Part shown: positions 25,529-33,864 of the stretch, one piece after another
How the letters are laid out: the number at the start of each line of letters is the position of its first letter
Numbering within the stretch: the stretch's first letter is position 1
Source: Terriglobia bacterium
GTDB lineage: Bacteria > Acidobacteriota > Terriglobia > Acidiferrales > UBA7541
NCBI GenBank assembly: GCA_020072765.1
Contig: JAIQGD010000001.1
Coordinates: 90,071-154,070 of the forward strand
Direction: 5' to 3'
Length of the DNA: 64,000 nucleotides
The notes under the pieces: model-generated
The model's database searches: none
What the model saw: only the letters and a program-made list of their open reading frames with translations
What the model was told of the DNA's origin: nothing
Translations under genes and position numbers: made by a program

Positions 25529-26737
25529 TCAGATGACTTGATCGCGGCGGAGTGCCGCGATTTCGGCGTCGCCGTAGCCGAGTTCCCGGAGAATCGGCTC
25601 GGTGTCCTGTCCCAGGGCGGGAATCGGATCGAAGCGCACGGGGCTGTCGGACAGCCGCAGCGGGCTTCCCATCACGGGCACGCGCCCCACCGGCGACTCC
25701 ATCTCCCGGATCATTTTCCGCGCGATCACCTGCGGGTGGGCCAACACCTCGCCAATCCCGTTGACCTTTCCGTGCGGCAACTGGGCGTCACGCAGGCGGC
25801 GCAGCCATTCCTCGTGCGGCCGCTCCAGGAACATCTTCTCGATCATCTCTTCCAGAACCGCGCGATTCTGCCGGCGGTCGGGCGCCTTGCGAAACCGCGC
25901 ATCTTCCAGCAGGTCGGGCCGCTCGATCACCTTCCGGCAGAAAATCTCCCAATCCTGCGGCGTGGCCACCGCGAGGTTCACGTACACTCCGTCGCCGGCC
26001 AGGTACGGCCCATAGGGCACGATGTAATGATGGCGCATGCCCACGCGGGCGGGCTCTTCCCCGCGATGCCAATAGTGGTGCGGAAAATATCCCAGCCAGG
26101 CGAGCGCGGATTCAAACATCGAAATATCGATCACCTGCCCGCGCCCGGTCTTTTCCCTCTGATACAGGGCCAGCAGAATTCCCACGGCCGCGTACATCGA
26201 CGAAGACAGGTCGGTGATCGGCACTCCTACTTTGGCCGGCTTGTCCGGATAACCCGTCGTGGCGATAATCCCGGCCTCGCCCTGGATCAGCAGGTCGTAG
26301 GCCTTCACGTCCCGGTAAGGACCGTCCTGCCCGTAGCCCGAAAGAGAACAATAGATCAGCCGCGGATTCCGCGCGCAGAGTTCCTCGGCTCCCAAGCCCA
26401 GCCGGCCGGCCACTCCCGGCGCAAAATTCTCGAGGAGCACATCCACGCGCTCGGCCAGGCGCCGGACCGCTTGTAGACCCGCGGGCTTCTTGATGTCCAC
26501 CGCAAAGCTGCGCTTGTTGCCGTTGAGCCAAACGAACCCCGACGACAGGCCGTGCACCACGGAGTCCCATGCGCGAATCAAATCGCCGGTCCCCGGCTTT
26601 TCGATCTTGACGACCTCCGCGCCCATGTCCGCCAGCATTTTCGTGCAATGCGGCCCGGACACCGACGCTTCCAGCGCCAGCACGCGCACGCCGGAAAGCG
26701 CCAGGGCCTCCTCCTTCTTGGGCTGGGCCTCCGCCAT
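25529..26737 (-). CDS. Family III (CaiB/BaiF) CoA-transferase
   Basis: This 402-residue enzyme moves CoA between carboxylic acids. The family start V-L-A-L-E-A-S-V-S-G-P, V-V-K-I-E-K-P-G-T-G-D, F-V-W-L-N-G-N-K-R-S-F-A-V-D and the catalytic-Asp region P-I-T-D-L-S-S-S-M-Y-A are visible. Its ATG overlaps the MaoC TGA (26737-26739), so the two are translationally coupled. With MaoC hydratase and CitE lyase just upstream, the set parallels succinyl-CoA:itaconate CoA-transferase, itaconyl-CoA hydratase and citramalyl-CoA lyase. Mesaconate or a similar C5 acid is an alternative. Confidence 0.88.
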   Translation of the reverse strand: MAEAQPKKEEALALSGVRVLALEASVSGPHCTKMLADMGAEVVKIEKPGTGDLIRAWDSVVHGLSSGFVWLNGNKRSFAVDIKKPAGLQAVRRLAERVDVLLENFAPGVAGRLGLGAEELCARNPRLIYCSLSGYGQDGPYRDVKAYDLLIQGEAGIIATTGYPDKPAKVGVPITDLSSSMYAAVGILLALYQREKTGRGQVIDISMFESALAWLGYFPHHYWHRGEEPARVGMRHHYIVPYGPYLAGDGVYVNLAVATPQDWEIFCRKVIERPDLLEDARFRKAPDRRQNRAVLEEMIEKMFLERPHEEWLRRLRDAQLPHGKVNGIGEVLAHPQVIARKMIREMESPVGRVPVMGSPLRLSDSPVRFDPIPALGQDTEPILRELGYGDAEIAALRRDQVI

Positions 26738-27237
26738 CAGGAACGAGCCTCCGGAAACATGTCTTTCTTTGGCGCGTGCGCCCGCTTCCACACCATCACG
26801 CTGCGGCTGTAGTCGATGACGACCTTGCCTTCCTGCTGGATTCCCCGCGTGCGCACTTTTACGATGCCCCACTGCGGCTTCGATTTCGATTCCCGCTTCT
26901 CCAGCACCTCGGATTCGGAGTAGAGCGTGTCCCCGGCAAACAGCGAGTTGGGCAGCTTGATTTCGTCCCAGCCCAGGGCAAAGCCGTTTTCGCTGACGTC
27001 CGCCACGCCCAGGCCGGCCACGATGGCCAGCGTGAGGGCGCTGTTGATCAGGCACTTCCCAAACTCGGTGCGCTTGGCGTATTCCGTGTTGAAGTGGATC
27101 TGGTTGGTGTTGTTGGTCAGCAGCGTGAACCAGATGTTGTCGTTTTCCGTCACCGTCCGCCCCAGGCGGCAGCGGTACACGTCCCCCACTTCGAAATCTT
27201 CAAAGAAACGGCCTTCCCAACCCGGTTTGACTGCCAT
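26737..27237 (-). CDS. MaoC-family enoyl-CoA hydratase (itaconyl/mesaconyl-CoA hydratase-like)
   Basis: This is a 166-residue single hot-dog protein. The start G-R-F-F-E-D-F-E-V-G-D-V-Y followed by R-T-V-T-E-N-D-N-I-W-F-T-L-L-T-N-N and I-H-F-N closely resembles the MaoC-like proteins encoded beside CitE in actinobacterial leucine/citramalyl-CoA gene sets (Rv2499c type). The Asp/His hydratase dyad region (N-D-N...Q-I-H-F-N) is present. It should add water to an unsaturated dicarboxylyl-CoA to make the substrate of CitE. AAGGAGGG lies 6 bases before ATG 27237. It sits between CitE and CaiB genes. Confidence 0.82.
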   Translation of the reverse strand: MAVKPGWEGRFFEDFEVGDVYRCRLGRTVTENDNIWFTLLTNNTNQIHFNTEYAKRTEFGKCLINSALTLAIVAGLGVADVSENGFALGWDEIKLPNSLFAGDTLYSESEVLEKRESKSKPQWGIVKVRTRGIQQEGKVVIDYSRSVMVWKRAHAPKKDMFPEARS

Positions 27238-27317
27238 TTTGATCCCTCCTTAATGCATTGATGGAATGAATTTACCTAGAAATAAAACGTCCTCGCGCCA
27301 CAAATCCCCTGAACGGC

Positions 27318-28238
27318 CTATGCAGAGGCGACGCCCAGCGATTTTGCCAGATCCAGCGTTTGCCGCGCACGGTCCACAATCGGCAGATCGAGCAGTTGGC
27401 CGCCAAACGCCACGGCCCCTTCGCCGCGCGCGTGCGCCTCGTCAAACGCCTTCAGCACGCGCCGGGCGTAGTCGAGCTCATCCGCCGTGGGCGTGAACGC
27501 CGCATTCACGTCGTCGGCCTGCGAGGGATGAATCAGCGACATCCCCGAAAAACCCAGCCGCCGCGACTGCTTGGCGAATACCTTCAGCCCTTCCGGGTCT
27601 TGCAGATCCGTCCACACGCCGTCCACGACCTGCACGTGCGCGCACGCTGCGGCCATCACCAGCGCCGAGCGGGCGTATAGCAGATCGCGAGCTTCGCCTT
27701 CGCGCCGCAGAGGCAGACTCAACTCCCTGGAAAAATCCTCCGCTCCGAACATCAGCCCAATCACGCGCGGCGAGGCGCTGGCGATGGCCAGCGCGTTGTA
27801 CATGCCCCGCGGGCTTTCGATGGCCACCAGCAGGCGCACGCTTCCCTTCGCGAGCCCTACTTCGGTTTCGCGGCGATCCAGGATTTCCTCGACCGTCTTG
27901 ATCTGGCTGGGATTCTCCAGCTTCGGCAGGACCAGGCCCTCCAGCCCCGGCCGCAGGACCAAGGCCAAATCGTCGCGCATGCGTTCGTGTCCCACGGCAT
28001 TGATGCGCACGAACCGCGCCGGCGTGCGCACCTTCCCCTCGGCCTTGATGCGTGCGGCCACCTGGTCGAGGCACGCGGCGATTTGTTGCCGGGCGGTATC
28101 CTTCTCCGCCGGAGCCACGCCGTCTTCGATGTCCATCATCACCGCGTCCACCGCGGTTCCTAGCGACTTCTCCAGCATCCGCTGGCGATTCCCGGGGACG
28201 AACATCCACGATCGCAACAACACGTTTTTCTGGTCCAT
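27318..28238 (-). CDS. HpcH/HpaI (CitE-like) acyl-CoA lyase
   Basis: The 306-residue TIM-barrel enzyme matches CitE-like lyases: W-M-F-V-P-G-N near the start, M-D-I-E-D-G-V, F-V-R-I-N with the CoA/acid-binding Arg, A-I-E-S-P-R-G with a metal Glu, and F-G-A-E-D-F-S with the second metal ligand. Such enzymes cleave malyl-CoA, beta-methylmalyl-CoA or (S)-citramalyl-CoA to acetyl-CoA or propionyl-CoA plus a keto acid, using Mg2+. The adjacent MaoC and CaiB genes make citramalyl-CoA (giving acetyl-CoA and pyruvate) the best guess. Confidence 0.85.
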   Translation of the reverse strand: MDQKNVLLRSWMFVPGNRQRMLEKSLGTAVDAVMMDIEDGVAPAEKDTARQQIAACLDQVAARIKAEGKVRTPARFVRINAVGHERMRDDLALVLRPGLEGLVLPKLENPSQIKTVEEILDRRETEVGLAKGSVRLLVAIESPRGMYNALAIASASPRVIGLMFGAEDFSRELSLPLRREGEARDLLYARSALVMAAACAHVQVVDGVWTDLQDPEGLKVFAKQSRRLGFSGMSLIHPSQADDVNAAFTPTADELDYARRVLKAFDEAHARGEGAVAFGGQLLDLPIVDRARQTLDLAKSLGVASA

Positions 28239-28410
28239 GGCTTTGCCGCGCCTTTCCCTATCTAGAATTTATGAATCCACCACCAAGTGTCCTGAGTCGA
28301 AAACCCTCCGCCGATCGAGCCTCTCGTGGAGTGCGGCGGCTCGCCGCCGCTTTCTCCCAGCCCAGGCTTGCCTCGGCCGGTATTCCACCCGAGGCCCCTC
28401 ACTCTAGCAA

Positions 28411-28520
28411 CCTGTCGAAAAGCAAAGAGCTGTCATCCCGAACCCGGCCGCGTCCTTTGCGGACGGGGGTGAGGGATCTGCTGTTTCTTCGCTTCTCGCG
28501 GAATGCAGATTCCTCGTCCC
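28411..28520. repeat. Dispersed intergenic repeat, family D copy 1
   Basis: The unit begins near the words TGTCATCCCGAACCCGGCCG and continues through GGGATCTGCT to AGATTCCTCG. A second long copy is at 44495-44610 and a partial one at 44765-44815. It occupies the otherwise empty 325-base gap between the CitE and acyl-CoA dehydrogenase genes. No open frame or transposase is associated. Such repeats are common between genes in acidobacterial genomes. Confidence 0.7.
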
Positions 28521-28563
28521 CAGGCAGCCGGCTTGCGCTTTCTCGGCTCCCGATTTCCTCCGT

Positions 28564-29721
28564 CTAATAAGACTTCGGCATCTTCAACACGTTCTGGCCG
28601 ACAAACGCCAGGATGAGGTTGTTGTTCACCGGCGCGATGCTGAGCAGACGCGTCTCGCGGAACTTGCGCTCCACGTCGTAATCGCGCGCAAAAGAGTAGC
28701 CGCCATAGGTGTTCATGCAAGCGTTGGCGGCTTCCCATGAGGCCTCGGTGGCCAAGTACTTCGCCATGTTCGCCTCAGCTCCGCACTTCTCCTTGCGGTC
28801 GAATTTCGATGCGGCATCGAACCGCATCAAGTCGGCCGCCTCGATGTTCGCGTAGGCCTTCGCAATCGGAAACTGCACGCCCTGATTGGTTCCGATGGGC
28901 TTCCCGAAGACGACGCGCTCGGACGCGTAGGAAGACGCGCGTTCGACGAACCAATGGCCATCCCCGATCGCTTCGGAGGCGACCAGGATGCGCTCCGCGT
29001 TCCACCCGTCAATGATGTAGCGGAAGCCCTTGCCTTCCTCACCGATCAGGCTCGACGCGGGAATCTCCACGTCCTCGAAGAACATGCTGGTCGTGTGGTG
29101 ATTGACCATCATGTCGAGCGGCCGAATTTGGAGATTACCCTTCAGATGCCGCATGTCCACGACGAACACCGAGATTCCCGCCGTCTTATCCTTCACGTCG
29201 GCGTAGGGTGTGGTGCGGGCCAGCAGCAGCATCAGGTCGGATTGCTTCGCACGGGAGATGAAAATCTTCGTCCCGTTGACGATGTACTTGTCGCCCTTCC
29301 GTTCCGCACGCGTCTCGATCTTCGTGGTTTCGGAGCCGGCATTCGGTTCGGTCACAGCGAAGGTCTGCAGTCGAAGCTTGCCCTGCGCAATCTGCGGGAG
29401 ATACAGCTTCTTCTGCTCCTCAGTGCCGTGCCGCAGGAGCGTGCCCATCGTGTACATCTGTGCGTGGCACGCGCCCGAGGCTCCGCCCGAATGATTGATC
29501 TCCTCGAGAATGACGCCCGCCTCGGTGATGCCAAGTCCCGAGCCGCCGTATTCTTCCGGAATCAGCGCGGCCAGATACCCGCTGTCGGTGAGCGCCTTCA
29601 CGAAATCGTCCGGATAGGCCTCTTTCTTGTCGATCTCCCGCCAGTAGGTGTCGGGAAAATCCTTGCACAGCGCCCGCACGTTGTCGCGAATTGCCCGAAT
29701 ATCTTCTGCCGTAGGTGCCAT
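28564..29721 (-). CDS. Acyl-CoA dehydrogenase
   Basis: The 385-residue flavoprotein follows the ACAD layout: an alpha-helical N-terminus, F-A-V-T-E-P-N-A-G-S-E at about 121-131, the beta domain, and C-terminal Y-G-G-Y-S-F-A-R-D-Y-D-V-E-R. At the place where medium-chain enzymes carry the catalytic Glu (the E-G-T motif) this protein has A-P-V-N-N-N. A Glu at about 243 in W-N-A-E-R lines up with the catalytic Glu of isovaleryl-CoA dehydrogenase, so a branched-chain or alicyclic acyl-CoA is a reasonable substrate. ATG 29721 follows GGAGGATACGAA. Confidence 0.88.
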   Translation of the reverse strand: MAPTAEDIRAIRDNVRALCKDFPDTYWREIDKKEAYPDDFVKALTDSGYLAALIPEEYGGSGLGITEAGVILEEINHSGGASGACHAQMYTMGTLLRHGTEEQKKLYLPQIAQGKLRLQTFAVTEPNAGSETTKIETRAERKGDKYIVNGTKIFISRAKQSDLMLLLARTTPYADVKDKTAGISVFVVDMRHLKGNLQIRPLDMMVNHHTTSMFFEDVEIPASSLIGEEGKGFRYIIDGWNAERILVASEAIGDGHWFVERASSYASERVVFGKPIGTNQGVQFPIAKAYANIEAADLMRFDAASKFDRKEKCGAEANMAKYLATEASWEAANACMNTYGGYSFARDYDVERKFRETRLLSIAPVNNNLILAFVGQNVLKMPKSY

Positions 29722-29758
29722 TTCGTATCCTCCGTATCCCTGTCGCTGCGTTCCGGGC

Positions 29759-30772
29759 TTAGTCCAGCCACATCAGCTTGGCTGGGTTGTCCTGCAGCAT
29801 CACGCGCACCTCTTCCTCCTTGATGCCAAACGCGAGCAGCGCGCGGATGAACACCCTCATTCCATCGATGCTGTCCATGTGCAGCACTTGGCCGAAATCG
29901 CTGCCGATGATGCACCGCTTGGCTCCGATGGCCTTGATGGTGTTGATCGTCTCCATGGGATCGGCCACCGGCTGGTACAGGCTGGGAATCATCGGCTGGC
30001 AGTAGGTCCCCACGTACACGCCCAGATCGGCGATCTCCAGCATTTCGTCCAGCAGCAGCTTGTTCAGTTCGAGCAACGGATGATCCAGCGTGGCTCGCAC
30101 GCCGAGTTCTTTCGCCATCTTGGCTAGCGGGAGCAGCTCCTGGAAGTCGGTATGCCCGAATCCAATGCCCACCTTCTTGGCGGCGGCCATCTTCATGATC
30201 TCGATCACTTCCGGCAACACCTGGCCCGACTCGCTCACCAGCCGCACGCCGCCTCGTTCCGGGTGCCCGGCGCCCCGCCAGAAGCCGAACGACGTGAACG
30301 AGGGAAACCAGATCATCTTGAAATTCGGATATTGCAGCGCCACGCGGATGGCGTCCGGGTTCATTCCAAAACAGGTCCCCGATCCGCCGTAGACTTCCAC
30401 GCGGTGCGACAGTTCTCCCTTTTCGATCAGGTAGTCGATGTGCCGCTGGGCCAGGTAGGCGGCGTTGCAGCTGATGTTCCAGTGGTCCTTGAACGCCAGC
30501 GCGCGCATGCCCGCTTTGGAGGCATCGATCGCCACCTGAATCATGTCCTGCGAACGATACACAAAGTCCGGGAAGGCATGAATGTGGCAGTCGATCGCTC
30601 CTTGCAGCAGCTTGTTCTCGATCCCCGGATAAATCTTCAGCATTTCCGGGTTGTCCTTCAACATCTGGTAAAAATAGTCCTTGGCATTGAGCTGGCGAAC
30701 CCGCTCGACCGTCAGGACCCGGCCCACCAGAAGTTGCCGGGCCGCCTCTCCATCCGCTGCAAAATCGCACAT
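29759..30772 (-). CDS. Amidohydrolase-like metal-dependent hydrolase (DUF6282-like)
   Basis: The 337-residue protein has a TIM-barrel metal-hydrolase pattern: A-I-D-C-H-I-H-A-F-P-D supplies the H-x-H metal pair after an initial helical segment, A-L-A-F-K-D-H-W follows, then G-F-G-H-T-D and I-I-G-S-D-F-G-Q carry later His/Asp ligands. This suits the DUF6282 family of uncharacterised amidohydrolase-superfamily proteins. It lies 37 bases before the acyl-CoA dehydrogenase and 27 after the LLM enzyme, so it takes part in the same catabolic operon, perhaps as a ring- or lactone-opening enzyme. The reaction is not known. Confidence 0.7.
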   Translation of the reverse strand: MCDFAADGEAARQLLVGRVLTVERVRQLNAKDYFYQMLKDNPEMLKIYPGIENKLLQGAIDCHIHAFPDFVYRSQDMIQVAIDASKAGMRALAFKDHWNISCNAAYLAQRHIDYLIEKGELSHRVEVYGGSGTCFGMNPDAIRVALQYPNFKMIWFPSFTSFGFWRGAGHPERGGVRLVSESGQVLPEVIEIMKMAAAKKVGIGFGHTDFQELLPLAKMAKELGVRATLDHPLLELNKLLLDEMLEIADLGVYVGTYCQPMIPSLYQPVADPMETINTIKAIGAKRCIIGSDFGQVLHMDSIDGMRVFIRALLAFGIKEEEVRVMLQDNPAKLMWLD

Positions 30773-30799
30773 GATAGCCTCCCAATAAGATTTAGTGTT

Positions 30800-31801
30800 C
30801 TAAGAATTTCCCCACGCTTCCACGAACTTGCGGGCATCGTCGATCACCGGCTCGGTCACCGGCACGTACGGCACGATCAATCGCGTCACGCCCGCTTCCA
30901 CAAACGGTTGCAGCCGCTCCTTGATTTCCTTCACCGAAGTCGCCGGGATCACCGGCAGCTTGTCCATGTAGGCATCCGTGATCTTGGCGCTGGCGGCCTT
31001 GAATCCGCCCGCCTTGAACGCCTCCTGGACCGCGGTCACTTCCGCCTCGAATCCCGACGCCATGAGCATGTCTTTGTAGTGGTCGGCGATGTTGTAAAAC
31101 GTCAGCACCTGCCGCAGCCGACCCCGGGCCATGGCCCGGTCCGGATGCAGCGAAACGCGGACTTTCGCAATGATGTCGATCTTGCTGGGATCGCGGCCTG
31201 CCTCCACCGCGCCCGCGCGAACGCGATCGGCGATGTCGCGAATCTTGGCCGGCGTGGCCATATTGATGAACACCCCGTCGGAAATCTGCCCCACCAGCCG
31301 CGTCATCTGCGGGCCCAACCCCGCCAGGTAAATCGGGAACGACGGATGCGACGGCTTCCACGCAAGCTGAAAACGCTCGCCCGTCGTGTAGATCTCTCCC
31401 TTGTATTCCACGCGCTCTCCGGCGGCCGTCTTGCGAACGATCTCGATGTATTCCTTCGCGCGCCGCAGCGGCCGGTCAAACGTGCCGCCGTGCCACGCGG
31501 CGATCGTCTTGTTCGCCACGCCCAGCCCCAAAAGCAGCCTCCCTCCCGACAGGTCCTGCAACGTGGCCGATTGGATTCCCAGCGTCACCCCGCTGCGGCC
31601 GTAGATGTGGTAAATGGCCGTCCCGAGCTTGAGCTTGCTCGTCCGCGCGGCGATGCCCGAGAGCAGCACCAGAGGATCGGTGCTGTTCGATTCTCCCTTC
31701 CAGAAGGCGCTGAAACCCGCCTGTTCAATCAACGGCGACAATGCCACGATTCCGTCTACCGGATAATGGGCGGCGGAGTTGAGCTCGATGTCATAGACCA
31801 C
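30800..31801 (-). CDS. LLM-class (luciferase-like) oxidoreductase, probably F420-dependent
   Basis: This 333-residue TIM-barrel enzyme has the bacterial luciferase-like pattern: L-I-E-Q-A-G-F-S-A-F-W near the start, K-L-G-T-A-I-Y-H-I-Y-G-R, the L-S-G-G-R-L-L-L-G-L-G-V motif, and P-I-Y-L-A-G-L-G-P-Q-M. This form is typical of F420-dependent reductases and dehydrogenases rather than FMN monooxygenases. cofGHDC and an NADPH:F420 reductase gene in the window support F420 use. The start is GTG 31801 with GAGGA upstream. It probably reduces or oxidises an intermediate of the CoA-linked pathway around it. Confidence 0.82.
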   Translation of the reverse strand: MVYDIELNSAAHYPVDGIVALSPLIEQAGFSAFWKGESNSTDPLVLLSGIAARTSKLKLGTAIYHIYGRSGVTLGIQSATLQDLSGGRLLLGLGVANKTIAAWHGGTFDRPLRRAKEYIEIVRKTAAGERVEYKGEIYTTGERFQLAWKPSHPSFPIYLAGLGPQMTRLVGQISDGVFINMATPAKIRDIADRVRAGAVEAGRDPSKIDIIAKVRVSLHPDRAMARGRLRQVLTFYNIADHYKDMLMASGFEAEVTAVQEAFKAGGFKAASAKITDAYMDKLPVIPATSVKEIKERLQPFVEAGVTRLIVPYVPVTEPVIDDARKFVEAWGNS

Positions 31802-31849
31802 GGTCGTTCCTCGCTTTCCATAGGAATACGGGCTCTGGTAGCCCGCCCC

Positions 31850-32656
31850 TCACCTCAGATATACCCGCTTCGGGTCGATTTCTTCGCGCAAAAGTCGCAA
31901 TTCCTCCGCCGTCGGAAGCGGCGTCGCGGGAACCTCCTTGGGGATGTGCAACGGAAATCCCGTGTTCTCGATCAACTCTTCCAGTCGAATCCCCGGATGC
32001 AAGGAAACCAGCGCCGCGGAGTGCGTCACCGAATCAAACCCCAGAACCGCCATATCAGTGATCACGCGCCAGGGCCCTCCCCCGCGCAAGCCCAACTCTT
32101 GCCGGCTGCGTCCGCCCACAAAACCCGGGCTCGTCAGGTGCGCCACGGCCAGGGGAAGCTTTCTCTTTTCGTGCCGCATGATCACCATCACTCGCTTGGC
32201 CAACGAGGCCACGTCGTTTCCCCCGGCGCTTCCATTGATATAGCGAACCTTCCCGGACTCCTGCTTCAGCAGCGTCGTGTTGATGTTGCCGAACCGGTCC
32301 AGTTCCAAGGCCCCCAAAAAGCCGGCGTCCACCACGCCCCGATGCAGATTCATGCCCATCACATCCAGAAAACCGCTCCAGCACGTAGCCCGGTAAAAAA
32401 TGCGCGAGTCGGCCAGCCCCACCGGCGTATCCTTCGGGACCGAGTTCATCACGCCCACCTCGAGCAGAGCCGCGAGCCGCGGCGCGTGCGTGCGCTTGGC
32501 CAGCACCGTCGCCACCTCGGGCAATCCCAGACCGACGATGACCACCTCGCCGTCCCGCAGCTCTCTGGCCCCGGCCGCCGCCATGATTTCCGTGGCGCGA
32601 ATGCCCGGCACCAGCTCCTTGCCTTTCGTCCCTTCGCTCACCTGCATCGAACTCAC
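31850..32656 (-). CDS. CoA-transferase family I, subunit B (IpdB/GctB-like)
   Basis: The 268-residue protein has features of the beta subunit of family I CoA-transferases: V-I-V-G-L-G-L-P near the N-terminus, the L-L-E-V-G segment at the position of the E-x-G catalytic motif, Y-I-N-G-S-A-G-G-N-D-V-A and V-A-H-L-T-S-P. The substrate is not evident; relatives include glutaconate CoA-transferase and the ring-opening hydrolase IpdAB of steroid breakdown. GTG 32656 with GGGAGAG upstream was used; ATG 32647 is an alternative. It follows the A subunit by 31 bases. Confidence 0.8.
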   Translation of the reverse strand: MSSMQVSEGTKGKELVPGIRATEIMAAAGARELRDGEVVIVGLGLPEVATVLAKRTHAPRLAALLEVGVMNSVPKDTPVGLADSRIFYRATCWSGFLDVMGMNLHRGVVDAGFLGALELDRFGNINTTLLKQESGKVRYINGSAGGNDVASLAKRVMVIMRHEKRKLPLAVAHLTSPGFVGGRSRQELGLRGGGPWRVITDMAVLGFDSVTHSAALVSLHPGIRLEELIENTGFPLHIPKEVPATPLPTAEELRLLREEIDPKRVYLR

Positions 32657-32687
32657 CCGATCTCTCCCGCTCGCCTGCTTCTTCCCG

Positions 32688-33608
32688 TCAGTAACCCAGC
32701 ACCGGATCCGCCTTCAACTGTTCCATGCGCTTCGCGCCGCCGAGCTTTTCAAGATACTCCGAATGATCCCGGCAATCGAACACAAACTTCTTCAAATACT
32801 CCTGATACCGCTTCGGCTCCTGCGCGTGCTCCACGTACAGCCGCAAATGCTCCGCATCGTAGTCGTAGCGGCGGAACACCGCCGTGGGCACGGCGCCGAA
32901 CGGCTGGTGAATGACGGCCTCCACCCGGTGTCCCGGTATGATCGTCCGCTCCGGCGAGCGCTGAATGTATTCGGTGGATACAATTTCCTCGGCCACCACG
33001 ATCAGCCGTCGCCCCGCCTTGGCCTGCTCCTCGTTCTCCCACCGCGGCCCGTCAATCTGGCAGTTCCCCTCCCGATCGGCCACCTGCACGTGCACCAGCG
33101 ACACGTCCGGCGTCAGCGCCCGCAAGGCAACATACTCTTCCCCAGTGAACGGACACTTCATCCGTTGCACATCTCCCGCACCCGCTCCCGCCTCCAGCCG
33201 TTCCAACACCTCGGAGGCAATTAGCGATTTGATGGGGATAAACGAAAGGCCCAGGGCTCCCGCCAGATACCGGAAGCACATCGAGAGGCTGGTGTAGTCT
33301 TCACACACCAGCGACTTCGTTTCCCGCGCGCGGTTCACGCAGGGGACGGGTCCAAACCGGTCCAGCGAACCCCCGCCCATGATCAGGTGCTTCACCAGGC
33401 CGGCTCCCACCAGCAGGTCCGTATCCAGCCCCACCACTCCCTGGGAAATCGTGAGATCGCGCTTCTGCTGGCGGATTAATTCGTGCACCACGGCAATCAC
33501 ATTGCGGGCAATCGCAAATCCGCCCAAGGCGATGTGGGCTCCGGAAGGGATCCCCTGTACCACCTCTGCCGCCGATTTGACTTTGCCCACAGTACCCGAA
33601 GCGCTCAC
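32688..33608 (-). CDS. CoA-transferase family I, subunit A (IpdA/GctA-like)
   Basis: This 306-residue partner of subunit B shows G-A-H-I-A-L-G-G-F near the start, the typical CoA-transferase glycine loop, then L-I-M-G-G-G-S and F-T-G-E-E-Y-V-A-L-R. The frame stays open to 33704 but the extra N-terminus is unlike the family. GTG 33608 is chosen because GAGGA lies just upstream. It heads the minus-strand catabolic series and is divergent from the IclR gene across a 256-base AT-rich region. Confidence 0.8.
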   Translation of the reverse strand: MSASGTVGKVKSAAEVVQGIPSGAHIALGGFAIARNVIAVVHELIRQQKRDLTISQGVVGLDTDLLVGAGLVKHLIMGGGSLDRFGPVPCVNRARETKSLVCEDYTSLSMCFRYLAGALGLSFIPIKSLIASEVLERLEAGAGAGDVQRMKCPFTGEEYVALRALTPDVSLVHVQVADREGNCQIDGPRWENEEQAKAGRRLIVVAEEIVSTEYIQRSPERTIIPGHRVEAVIHQPFGAVPTAVFRRYDYDAEHLRLYVEHAQEPKRYQEYLKKFVFDCRDHSEYLEKLGGAKRMEQLKADPVLGY

Positions 33609-33864
33609 CGGATCCTCAGTGCAGCTGAATTCGGACTCATTACAAGCTTTCGACAGCGTCGAGACTATAACGAACGTGTAAAAACTGTCAAGACAAAAAT
33701 ACACTGGATTATCATATATCGCGAATTTGGATAGCCGTATTCATATTTTCTACCATAAGAAGATAATTCTGTGCTAGCATTAGTGCGCCATGAGAAAGAC
33801 CCTCAAAACCATTCCCGGGCTCTCGCAGCGCAGCCGTGCAAGGCACTCGCACACGAGGAACTAG
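33609..33864. promoter_or_regulatory. AT-rich divergent promoter region between CoA-transferase and iclR
   Basis: The segment around 33650-33790 is markedly AT-rich compared with the flanking genes and contains several TATA-like words. It is the only sensible place for the promoters of the leftward catabolic operon and the rightward regulator gene. IclR proteins usually bind here, but no convincing long palindrome was picked out by eye. Confidence 0.5.

Noticed and set aside
30152..32914. Very long plus-strand open frame (about 920 codons)
   Set aside because: It lies antisense to the LLM, DUF6282-like and CoA-transferase genes, which have clear family motifs and good ribosome-binding sites. 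Its own product has the His/Arg/Gln-rich composition of an antisense frame in GC-rich DNA.
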